DNA from: Psychrobacter immobilis | Lineage (GTDB): Bacteria; Pseudomonadota; Gammaproteobacteria; Pseudomonadales; Moraxellaceae | Assembly (NCBI RefSeq): GCF_904846225.1 | Contig: NZ_CAJGZJ010000002.1 | Span: forward strand, 248,001-312,000 | DNA: 64,000 bases | Direction of reading: 5' to 3' | In this document: positions 45,501-52,347 of the stretch, in pieces | How the letters are laid out: each line of letters opens with the position of its first letter | Position numbering within the stretch: position 1 is the stretch's first letter | Program-made: the position numbers and the translations under genes | The notes under the pieces: generated by a model | What the model was told of the DNA's origin: nothing | The model's input: only the letters and a program-made list of their open reading frames with translations | The model's database searches: none

Positions 45501-46558
45501 TGAAAGCCTGTCAGACCTGCTTTTGGTTTACCGCCGCGACCCGTTGCGCCTTCATCACGAATCTCACCACCCGCACCCGTCGCTGCGCCTGCATAAGGGG
45601 CAATCGCGGTTGGATGGTTGTGAGTTTCGACTTTCATTAAGATGTCGATTTCTTCTTGATGAAAATCATAAATATGAGCAGAATTGAAGTCTGAAGCATC
45701 ATCAGTATTAGCAACAGGAATCGGGTAAAAGCGCCAGCCTTCAGACCCTGCCATCACTGCCGCGTTGTCTTTATAAGCCGACAGAATCCCTTGCGGATTG
45801 GCTTTATAGGTATTCTTGATCATTTGGAACAATGACTTGCCTTGCACTTCGCCATCAATGGTCCATTCAGCATTGAAAATCTTGTGACGGCAATGCTCTG
45901 AGTTGGCCTGTGCAAACATCATTAGCTCGACGTCGGTTGGATTGCGTTTTAGCTCATTGACATAAGCATTCATGAGGTAATCAATGTCTTCACTTGATAG
46001 CGCAAAACCAAATGTCGTATTCGCTGATTCTAGTGCCGATTGACCTTGTCCGATGACATCAATATGATTGAGTGACGCTGGCTGCTGATCATCAAACAGT
46101 TTATTTACATCATTTAAATCATAAACCAAGCTTTGGGTCATGCGATCAAATAACAATTGCTCAGCGGCTTTAGGTAGTGTTGCGCTCAGCTTACTTTCGC
46201 TAACATCGCCATCGATCGTTAGCGTATAAACAATCACACGCTCAACACGATTAATCGCAATTTCACAGTTGTTAAAAATATCGGTCGCTTTACTTGCCCA
46301 TGGCGAAATCGTACCAAAACGCGGACTAACGATGACCTGCAGCTGATTGTCTTGCGGGGCTAGACAGTCAATTCCTTCATGAATTCCTAACAGATCCAAG
46401 GCTTTTTTATGCTCATCACCACTTAATTCGCGTGATAGCACATACACTTGCTGTGTACTGATTTGGCTAACATTTAGCTCGGTTTTTTGTTGAAACTGAC
46501 TGATGAGTTGCTGCGTCTGAAAATCGGTAAGAAACGGTTGTCCGGCGATGGTCATCAT
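42521..46558 (-). CDS. purL: Phosphoribosylformylglycinamidine synthase
   Basis: Large single-chain enzyme converting FGAR and glutamine to FGAM in purine synthesis. It has an N-terminal PurS-like region, two AIRS-type ATP domains (including EVMDRCWALAGNDVD and VETHNHPTAIAPYAGAATGA) and a C-terminal glutamine amidotransferase with Cys nucleophile in SLGVCNGCQMM and His/Glu in [13 protein letters not shown] 46558 aligns with the E. coli start (MMTIAGQPFL); an upstream in-frame extension to 46687 covers the promoter and is rejected. Length 1345 residues versus 1295 in E. coli. The last ~55 codons and terminator occur again 984 bp downstream. Confidence 0.96.
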   Translation of the reverse strand: MMTIAGQPFLTDFQTQQLISQFQQKTELNVSQISTQQVYVLSRELSGDEHKKALDLLGIHEGIDCLAPQDNQLQVIVSPRFGTISPWASKATDIFNNCEIAINRVERVIVYTLTIDGDVSESKLSATLPKAAEQLLFDRMTQSLVYDLNDVNKLFDDQQPASLNHIDVIGQGQSALESANTTFGFALSSEDIDYLMNAYVNELKRNPTDVELMMFAQANSEHCRHKIFNAEWTIDGEVQGKSLFQMIKNTYKANPQGILSAYKDNAAVMAGSEGWRFYPIPVANTDDASDFNSAHIYDFHQEEIDILMKVETHNHPTAIAPYAGAATGAGGEIRDEGATGRGGKPKAGLTGFHVSHLHIPELSEKWEQSGQLSTQDYGTPDRMATSLEIMTEAPLGSANFSNEFGRPNLCGYFRSFQLDTSAAKDGSEMRGYHKPIMLAGGYGNIKRNLIEKNTIQQGDLLIVLGGPAMQIGLGGGAASSVDSGSLDEGLDFASVQRDNAEMERRCQEVMDRCWALAGNDVDASNNGKDGNPIVSLHDVGAGGLSNAMPELVNDHEMGAHLNLRIIPSLEAGMSPMAIWSNEAQERYVLAIRPESEAQFDAICARERCPYAILGTATDIRQLIVDDELLAEQPVDMPMQVLLGGTPKMQRSFERSERTLPALALDNVDLAESIKDVLRHPTVASKSFLISIGDRSITGMVVRDQYVGRYQVPVADCAVTASGLLAIDGQPMSGEAMSVGERTPVALISPKASARLAVGEAITNIAGACITQLSDITMSANWMAACGDDTEDAALFDAVYAIGEELCPALGIAIPVGKDSLSMRANWTDNNEGDAKDKSVVSPMSLVITAFAPVVDVAKTLTPELINGDSAFYRIDLSKGQLRLGGSILAQTLSQLGNDCPDLAQPSDLIDFFNFIQAGNAQNVISAYHDIGDGGLLATIAEMQFTSRQGIKLSLTDDNLLGQLFSEELGAVIQVLPENVAALMQLAEEFNVSDMLSLVGQSSEEDSLIIQTPLHMGDDTLRFSRSELQQEWSQVSYQIARRRDNPACVQQEYDLIADTNHKGLIAAPNFDLNQKVEEPYLNSRANSNSSKPRVAILREQGVNGQIEMAAGFTQAGFEAVDIHMSDLLNGRINLRDFDGLVACGGFSYGDVLGAGSGWANSILFHDELRMQFVRFFARPDTFSLGVCNGCQMMAQLKDLIPGADNFPRFIANKSARFEGRTVNVKIERTKSIFFKGMQDSILPIAVAHGEGYATLNTTEIDGMAKHGQLAMRFVDSQGHPTETYPLNPNGSLGGVTGLCSTDGRVTLMMPHPERNLKAYNHSWKPEAWDEDGAWMRMFRNARAWLR

Positions 46559-46599
46559 AAAGGCATAATCCGTAAGATCAAGGCATCTCTGCCATGCTA

Positions 46600-46621
46600 A
46601 GTAAATGGTTTGCGTATTATA
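46600..46621 (-). promoter_or_regulatory. Putative purL promoter with PurR-like operator half
   Basis: On the minus strand a TATAAT hexamer (46616-46621) is followed at once by ACGCAAACCATTTACT (46600-46615), whose left half matches the PurR box ACGCAAACGTTTGCGT; the right half is poor. The position near the transcription start, about 45 bp before the ATG, would suit repression. Whether this organism has PurR is unknown. Confidence 0.35.
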
Positions 46622-46828
46622 ACAAGAAGCCTTATAAGAAGCAGGTCTAAACCAAGATAAATCTCTAACAAATTGCGACAATCTCAAAGCTATTTTTTAC
46701 CTAACCCTCATACGTTTTACAAACACTCACATCGCCTTACGGGCAACCTATATAAATACATAGCCACCTATCGCTATTCTACAACCAGCTAATATGGAAA
46801 GAGCCAATAATTAAAACAGCACTATCTG

Positions 46829-46970
46829 ACTATAGCCAATGCACTAGAAAAAGAACATAGCGCTACTGGAATGAATTTTGCGCAGCCTCTGTGATAGCAG
46901 CAAGCAAGTAAAATTTATACCAGTAGCGCATTTAAGTCTGTATAACCGTTTTATTTTTAGCTGACTATAT
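46829..46970. repeat. Hairpin repeat family A, copy 12 (reverse)
   Basis: Stem GCGCTACTGGAATGAATTTT / AAAATTTATACCAGTAGCGC, reversed core GCGCAGCCTCTGTGATAGC, right end TTTAGCTGACTATATA. Its right half is nearly identical to the half copy at 22784-22844. In the divergent purL/stress-protein gap. Confidence 0.85.
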
Positions 46971-47015
46971 AACTTAAGAAATAACTTAAGAATTTTAATA
47001 AATTAAGGACATACT

Positions 47016-47510
47016 ATGAGTAAGCAAGAGAATATCGACAAAATCCAAGAAGTCATTAAAGACATCAAATTTGCTATGATGACTACGATTAACGACAAAG
47101 GCGACCTTCACGCATGGCCAATGACCACCAGTGAAGCCAACCTTAGTGCCAAAGAGATTTGGTTCATCGGTGACAAAAAATCAGACATTTATAAAGATCT
47201 GCAAAGCAATGCAAAAGTCGGTTTGGCTTATGCTAGCCAAGACGAAAAAAATTACGTCTCTATCAGCGGTAATGCAGAATTGGTCACAGACAAAGCCAAA
47301 TTAGATGAGCTGTGGTCACCTGTTTACAACGCCTTTTTTGAACATGGCAAAGAAGATGAAAACGTTCAATTAATGAAAGTCGTTCCCCATGGTGCGGAGT
47401 GCTGGGTCAGCGGTAGCTCTACTGTCAATATGTTTAAGATGGCAGCAGCTGCCCTACAAGACGGCAAAACAGCCGAAAACGTTGGTGAGCAATTCTCCGT
47501 ATCGTTATAA
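47016..47510 (+). CDS. General stress protein, pyridoxamine-phosphate-oxidase-like
   Basis: Split-barrel flavin-binding protein of the general stress protein 26 type (164 residues). FAMMTTINDKGDLHAWPMTT, KEIWFIGDKKSDIYKDLQ, VGLAYASQDEKNYVSISGNA and ELWSPVYNAFFEHGKED are typical. The family binds FMN/FAD weakly and is induced by stress, with no proven reaction. TTAAGGACATACT precedes the ATG. A paralogue lies 61 bp downstream, so the two form a tandem duplication likely sharing a transcript. Repeat A12 lies just upstream. Confidence 0.85.
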   Translation: MSKQENIDKIQEVIKDIKFAMMTTINDKGDLHAWPMTTSEANLSAKEIWFIGDKKSDIYKDLQSNAKVGLAYASQDEKNYVSISGNAELVTDKAKLDELWSPVYNAFFEHGKEDENVQLMKVVPHGAECWVSGSSTVNMFKMAAAALQDGKTAENVGEQFSVSL

Positions 47511-47571
47511 ATAAAAAATAAAGAACGAGCAATTCTCCTAACTTCGACTCATCACAACAAGGACGACTATA

Positions 47572-48066
47572 ATGAATAAACAAGCGCAAATGGACACCAT
47601 TCAAGAAATGGTAAAAGATATCAAATACACCATGATGACCACGCGCAATGACGAGAATCATCTGCATTCTTGCCCAATGAACACCACTGAAACCAGCATC
47701 GGCGCCAAAGAGATTTGGTTCATCGGTCACACCCCTAGCGAAACCGTCAGTAGTATTGAAAAGAATGCAGAAGTGAACTTGGCCTATACCAGCGAAGATG
47801 GCAAAAAATACCTCTCTATTAGTGGTAAAGCCGAGCTGGTGGAAGACGAAGCAAAACTCAATGAGTTGTGGTCGCCCATGTACAATGCGTATTTTGAGAA
47901 AGGCAAAGAAGACCCAAAAGTCCAGCTGATCAAAGTTGTTCCGCATGGCGCTGAGTATTGGGCGAATGGCAATGCCATCACCAGTGCTTTTAAAATGACA
48001 GCAGCGGCAGTGACAGATACTGCCATCAAAAAAAGCCTCGATGAGAACTTTTCGATAGAGTTGTAA
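47572..48066 (+). CDS. General stress protein, tandem paralogue
   Basis: Second copy of the preceding gene with the same length (164 residues) and roughly half identical residues: YTMMTTRNDENHLHSCPMNT, KEIWFIGHTPSETVSSIEKN, ELWSPMYNAYFEKGKEDPKV. Substitutions such as HAWPMTT to HSCPMNT near the flavin site suggest the two may have drifted in ligand preference. CAAGGACGACTATA precedes the ATG. A terminator follows at 48107. Function beyond flavin binding is not established. Confidence 0.85.
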   Translation: MNKQAQMDTIQEMVKDIKYTMMTTRNDENHLHSCPMNTTETSIGAKEIWFIGHTPSETVSSIEKNAEVNLAYTSEDGKKYLSISGKAELVEDEAKLNELWSPMYNAYFEKGKEDPKVQLIKVVPHGAEYWANGNAITSAFKMTAAAVTDTAIKKSLDENFSIEL

Positions 48067-48106
48067 TATTTTAATAGTTAGGTAGAAGCAAGGTAATTAG
48101 AAGCAG

Positions 48107-48144
48107 AAAAAACGCCAGTGGCTTGATGCGACTGGCGTTTTTTT
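48107..48144. terminator. Bidirectional terminator
   Basis: AAAAAACGCCAGT / ACTGGCGTTTTTT stem with an 11-base loop between the convergent stress-protein and lipoprotein genes. Confidence 0.85.
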
Positions 48145-48190
48145 ATCTACATTTATGGTTTATTTAATTCATGTTAAATTGACGATAGGG

Positions 48191-49006
48191 TTATTGGGGT
48201 GCTTTAGCATAGCCGTCATCTGCTGGATACGCTTTTGGCTGTTTTGATTTTGGCTCAGCAGGATCATAGATCTCATAAATGACGGTACCAATAATCCCTG
48301 TATTCTCTATAGAACCCGTATCAGTGTTCGCCGCATAAGCATTGTCTGGTTTGCTAAAAATAAAGGAAGCAACGGCGCTCTCGCTCTTACGGAAACCTTC
48401 AATAACCAAATCTCCATTGGGGTCCAAAACGTAACCCGCATCATAGCGACTGGCGGCACTGCCATCGAGCACATTTAAACCATCGACACTAGCAACGATT
48501 TCATAAGTGTTGCTGCTATTATTATGATAGTGCAGACGATAGGCTTGGCCTGCTTTACCTTGCAGATAGTAATTACCAGCATCACGATAAAGTGGTAATT
48601 TACCACTGTCAGTCGCTGCTGAAAACTCAACCTTTCCCGCGATTAGCGACATACTATTTACCGCACGACCACTATAACTCTTATCAGCATAAGATACCTG
48701 CATTTGCGCAACAGGCTCTTCGCTAACACGGCGCAGATCAACCATAGTTGCTTGTGAGTCCACGTCATCACCCCACTGTGTACCCAAACGCTCTGATTCA
48801 GTGGCATCTTGCATCTCATCTGCTTGCGCTGAGTCGGCTTGCATGTTTGCTGAGCTATCTTGCTTTGATTCGTTTTGACTCGGCTCGGCGGTCGTACTTT
48901 GTGCCACATCTGCGTTTTCTTTTTGCATGGTTGGCGATGATGAACAGCCGCTTAACAGCCCGAGTAATAAAACACCAGCAAACGACTGTTTCGAAGATAA
49001 TTTCAT
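48191..49006 (-). CDS. Putative lipoprotein of unknown function
   Basis: A 271-residue predicted lipoprotein: signal peptide ending LLGLLSGC (Cys21), an acidic Gln/Ser/Asp linker to about residue 80, then a domain with WGDDVDSQATMVDLRRVSEE, VQISYADKSYSGRAVNSMS-like beta strands and FRKSESAVASFIFSKPDNAY near the end. The final part (GTVIYEIYDPAEPKSKQ) looks conserved-hypothetical. No catalytic motif is seen. It may be an envelope protein specific to Moraxellaceae; this is not confirmed. Monocistronic on minus. Confidence 0.65.
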   Translation of the reverse strand: MKLSSKQSFAGVLLLGLLSGCSSSPTMQKENADVAQSTTAEPSQNESKQDSSANMQADSAQADEMQDATESERLGTQWGDDVDSQATMVDLRRVSEEPVAQMQVSYADKSYSGRAVNSMSLIAGKVEFSAATDSGKLPLYRDAGNYYLQGKAGQAYRLHYHNNSSNTYEIVASVDGLNVLDGSAASRYDAGYVLDPNGDLVIEGFRKSESAVASFIFSKPDNAYAANTDTGSIENTGIIGTVIYEIYDPAEPKSKQPKAYPADDGYAKAPQ

Positions 49007-49343
49007 GTTTTATCCCTCACTTAGTTGAGCGTTTAGTCCATCGATACCGTATTACATATTTTACTATTTTTTCAGTATATCTTAACAACGTAAACAAGCA
49101 AGAATTAAAGTGTTTTGGCTCTCTACAAAACCGAACGTCTTAATCAAAGAAAATTGAAAAAACAAGAATGCTATGGTCAAATGAGCTTTAGACCAAAGGA
49201 TTATGGATCGTTACTACTTTCATTTTTTAATGACTTTATCATTTGCATTGCGTGTATTTGATTATAAAAATAAAAAAAACGCCAGTCGTATAAAACCACT
49301 GGCGTTTTTTATTCATAGTCAAATGACTGTTCATTCTAAAAAG
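49007..49343. other. Intergenic region between lipoprotein and pgsA
   Basis: About 340 bp, AT-rich. Contains the pgsA terminator at 49274-49310. Nothing else recognised; the lipoprotein promoter should lie near 49010-49100. Confidence 0.4.
49274..49310 (-). terminator. pgsA terminator
   Basis: AAAAACGCCAGT / ACTGGCGTTTTT hairpin with flanking A- and T-runs, directly after pgsA. Its stem is the same word as the terminator at 48107-48144. Confidence 0.85.
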
Positions 49344-50030
49344 CTAACCACTTTGCTTTAAATACGGCCACGCGGCTTTCAGATAAATCATCATCGACCA
49401 TAAGGTCAAAATGACGGCAGCAACCATCAACACATAACCGATGGTTTCAAGCGACTGCCAATTTAGCAATAATACGGTAATCGCCACCATCTGAAACGTC
49501 GTCTTGAGCTTGCCCACATAAGACACCGCCACGCTGGTACTTTTGCCCAATTCTGCCATCCATTCACGCAGCGCTGATACCGCGATTTCACGTGAGATAA
49601 TCACAATAGCAGCGATGGCCATAATGATATTGGGATGCCATTGCACCAAGATAATCAGCGCGACTGCTACCATGAGTTTGTCAGCGACAGGGTCTAAAAA
49701 GCGACCAAAGGCTGAGACGACATTGAGCTTACGAGCAAAATAGCCATCGAGCCAATCAGTAATCGCAGCAATGACAAAGACACTCGTCAACAATAAATGG
49801 CGTAATAAGCTGTCACTAAACTCACTCATGCCTACCCGTGCAATCACATTATCTGAGATGGCAGGCATACCAATTCCCATGGCAGGCGGCCAGTAAGCAA
49901 TCGCCACAAATAGTGGAATCATCAAGATACGCGCAATAGTGAGATTATTGGGCAAATTAAAAATACTTTTTTCACTTTGCACGGGTAACGGTTCCTGCTC
50001 TGGCGTATGCAGATGTGTACTCTCAGTCAT
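49344..50030 (-). CDS. pgsA: CDP-diacylglycerol-glycerol-3-phosphate 3-phosphatidyltransferase
   Basis: Inner-membrane enzyme making phosphatidylglycerophosphate, first committed step to phosphatidylglycerol and cardiolipin. The CDP-alcohol phosphotransferase signature is complete: ITDWLDGYFARKLNVVSAFG then RFLDPVADKLM (about 91-121), giving the D-DG-AR-G-D-D catalytic pattern. About five membrane helices. Length 228 residues, with a polar N-terminal leader (~20 residues) before FNLPNNLTIARIL. Monocistronic. Confidence 0.94.
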   Translation of the reverse strand: MTESTHLHTPEQEPLPVQSEKSIFNLPNNLTIARILMIPLFVAIAYWPPAMGIGMPAISDNVIARVGMSEFSDSLLRHLLLTSVFVIAAITDWLDGYFARKLNVVSAFGRFLDPVADKLMVAVALIILVQWHPNIIMAIAAIVIISREIAVSALREWMAELGKSTSVAVSYVGKLKTTFQMVAITVLLLNWQSLETIGYVLMVAAVILTLWSMMIYLKAAWPYLKQSG

Positions 50031-50375
50031 GACAAACCCAGTTTAATTTAGACATAATAATGGCGGACAGCTTAGCATTTTTCATGCGAGTCGTCATGCC
50101 ATCTCTTAATCTTCATGAATACTAGCAATACCTTATGATATTGACGGCTCTTTCTTCAAATCTATCTCAAAATCATCATCGCTTAAACAATTGATTATTA
50201 CTTGTACCAATGAGTGATTATCGAAACATGCATATTTTGATGGACTTTAACGATATAAAAAAGCAGTAAAACGTAAAGACCTGTCAGTAAATTGAGACAA
50301 AAGGTAGGACGCCAGTGATGATAATCCAATCACGCTTATACAGTTGTACACTCAAGTTGTAAGCAAATGTAAGAA

Positions 50376-50404
50376 TTTCTTGATTTACTGCATTTTGGTA
50401 TTAT
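50376..50404 (+). promoter_or_regulatory. Candidate promoter for a small RNA
   Basis: TTTCTT at 50376-50381 and TATTAT at 50399-50404 with a 17-bp spacer. Transcription would start near 50411 and end at the hairpin 50472-50509, giving an RNA of about 100 nt. The -35 hexamer is poor. Confidence 0.35.
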
Positions 50405-50410
50405 CTTTAC

Positions 50411-50509
50411 AGTAACAATAATAAAGCTTGATCCACTTACCTGCTTTTTTGACGCATGATAAGTTTTCCTCAGCCCACAGTCTCCTCCTCCTCTGTGGGC
50501 TCTTTTTTT
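50411..50509 (+). ncRNA. Candidate small RNA with anti-Shine-Dalgarno loop
   Basis: An intergenic stretch of ~670 bp (50031-50697) without a credible gene ends a short candidate transcript in a textbook terminator: AGCCCACAG (50472-50480) pairs with CTGTGGGCT (50493-50501), then TTTTTTT. The 12-base loop TCTCCTCCTCCT contains repeated CCTCC, complementary to Shine-Dalgarno sequences. No ribosome site or reading frame on plus supports a peptide. Such CU-rich exposed loops are known in trans-acting small RNAs of other bacteria; here it is inference from structure. The rest of the gap shows nothing. Confidence 0.5.
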
Positions 50510-50697
50510 GTCTATCAAACCTCAATGTTACTAAATCCCCAAATCAAGCATAGGACTTAGTTAGCAGTTATTAATCATTAGTAACTCAAGTTACGATCTG
50601 ACATCCGCTAATACCTTTATAGCAGTGAGACAATATAAGTTCAACATCTATCACTACCCATTGCTTCCAGCCATAAATATCGCATTACACTTATTAT

Positions 50698-50943
50698 TTA
50701 GAAAGAAACTTCGCTTTGTCTTAATGCTATTATCTTAATTGGCACGGCACATAACCAAGGCATATCACCTGCACAATAGAACTGACCCTCTCTAAAAGAG
50801 ACGATACGAGCTGTGAAGTCATTGCTCATCTGATCTTCCATGGCATTTTCATCACTCTCGTCACTCACCGCACACCATATATCTTGATGACCTCTCTTGA
50901 GCATTGAACGAGTTAATTCACTTCCGACCATTGCCCTATACAT
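50698..50943 (-). CDS. Small protein, tandem paralogue 1
   Basis: An 81-residue soluble protein of unknown function. TAGGAGTCATCAAT supports ATG 50943. It shares a layout with the gene at 51107: a helix GSELTRSMLKRGHQDIWCAV-, an Asp/Glu-rich middle with SDESDENAM, IVSFREGQFYCAGDMPW, and a CAVPIKIIAL end. Conserved words are S-E/K-L-x-x-x-M-L-x-RG, WCAVS, IVSF, C and AVP. The two cysteines per protein are shared. No known family recognised. Confidence 0.7.
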   Translation of the reverse strand: MYRAMVGSELTRSMLKRGHQDIWCAVSDESDENAMEDQMSNDFTARIVSFREGQFYCAGDMPWLCAVPIKIIALRQSEVSF

Positions 50944-51106
50944 ATTGATGACTCCTATAATAAATATGATTATTAAGCCAAATAAGTGCGAATATAGGAG
51001 CAATCACTTGACCATCTCTGAGTCTCTCAAACTTGTAACTTTATAATTAAAACGTAGCAATATACGTACATCCAACGACAGTTTATATTGATATTATTTC
51101 CTATAG

Positions 51107-51349
51107 TTATACTTCAGCCTGAGTAAGCTCGACTTTTTTAACTGGTACAGCATGACGCCATAGACCGCCTTGCTGGCAGACAAAGCTATTCTCAAAAGAC
51201 ACAATAGGCACCAACAATTCGTAGTAACCGTTGTCAATAGTTGCCACAGCATGCGCATCACTAACGTTACTAACCGCGCACCATACCTGTCGATCACCAC
51301 GTTCTAGCATAGCCTGAGCCAACTTACTGCCTTGTAGTTCGATAATCAT
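51107..51349 (-). CDS. Small protein, tandem paralogue 2
   Basis: An 80-residue paralogue of the downstream gene at 50698, with GSKLAQAMLERGDRQVWCAV, NVSDAHAVATID, PIVSFENSFVCQQGGLW and HAVPVKKVELTQAE. AAGGATTAGAA precedes the ATG. The pair is 163 bp apart, on the same strand, and clearly derived by duplication. Function unknown; a small regulatory or binding role is possible but unsupported. Confidence 0.75.
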   Translation of the reverse strand: MIIELQGSKLAQAMLERGDRQVWCAVSNVSDAHAVATIDNGYYELLVPIVSFENSFVCQQGGLWRHAVPVKKVELTQAEV

Positions 51350-51808
51350 TTCTAATCCTTCAGGTTTAACCGATTAACGTTATAACTTATAGATAAATTC
51401 ATTTTTTGCAATATAATCTATTAGCCTCGAGTTTGGGTTATATAATGAGTCTCTTCATTATTTTATAATGCGATAACGATAGGTCTGCTAAAAAATATTC
51501 CACGCCCTTACCACCTTAACATAATAGATGCGCCCTAATTTGCACATATCTTGCCCGCCTTTCTTAAGGCATGATTCTCAGCAGAAAACGTGGGAAATGT
51601 AATGCCCCAACGTTGCGGCCAGCCACTAGTCGACATTGGATGCAATGGGTGTTATAGCTAGGTCAATATAAAAAAATATAACGGGGCTGAAATACCTTTT
51701 GAGTAGCCAGATGCTATGACTATTAACACGCTGTCTATGAAATATAGTTTGGAAATTTAATTATTATGTGCTAAAAATAGAATATCTTATCTATTAGAGT
51801 AAAAGAAG
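51350..51808. other. Intergenic region before the secreted protein
   Basis: About 460 bp between divergent genes. I see no gene, repeat-family copy or terminator; promoters for both neighbours must lie here. Confidence 0.4.
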
Positions 51809-52240
51809 ATGAAATCACTGACCACCAACGCACTTTTATTGACTTCATTGTTCGTATTTGCCATCCCTGCTTATGCTAGCGACTACCTGTGTAGCTACAC
51901 GACCAGAATCTCTGATAGTGATAAGTACAACTCAAGTGGCGCATTAATGGCGAAAAACTACAGCAATACCGCCGTTGCCAGTATTCTTAGGCAAGACAGA
52001 GCAAACTTTTATGTCTACGGTAAGCAAGACGGCGAAGATGAAGCGGACTGCTTATTTAGGAATAAAGAAGCGCGAGCAAAGATGCAAAAATCTCTGACCT
52101 CAGGGAACATACCTCAGTATGCGAAGAAGATAATCGTAGATGATAACCCTCTGCTTTACGTGGATGTTTATAATGACCACATCGATGTAAAAATCATCGA
52201 ATCAGACGACTCTGGTCCAGCCAAAAGCACGATTCAATAA
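51809..52240 (+). CDS. Small secreted protein of unknown function
   Basis: A 143-residue exported protein. The signal peptide MKSLTTNALLLTSLFVFAIP-AYA is cleaved before SDYLCSYTTR. Two cysteines (about 29 and 80) could form one disulphide. The rest has no recognisable domain; IDVKIIESDDSGPAKS at the end is charged. A TAAAAGAAG stretch precedes the ATG. A strong terminator follows. Probably periplasmic. Confidence 0.65.
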   Translation: MKSLTTNALLLTSLFVFAIPAYASDYLCSYTTRISDSDKYNSSGALMAKNYSNTAVASILRQDRANFYVYGKQDGEDEADCLFRNKEARAKMQKSLTSGNIPQYAKKIIVDDNPLLYVDVYNDHIDVKIIESDDSGPAKSTIQ

Positions 52241-52264
52241 GTTAACAAATCCGAATTTTTAATA

Positions 52265-52294
52265 CGCCCGCAGTTTTTTTTGCGGGCTTTTATT
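52265..52294 (+). terminator. Terminator after the secreted protein
   Basis: GCCCGCA / TGCGGGC stem with a T-rich loop and TTTTATT tail. Confidence 0.8.
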
Positions 52295-52347
52295 TAGGAT
52301 TAGCTATATACACTTTCTTAGATTAACCAATCCTAGGCATGAATACC

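Noticed and set aside
50336..50518. Minus-strand frame covering the small-RNA candidate
   Set aside because: It is opposite the terminator hairpin; no ribosome site and no coding features.
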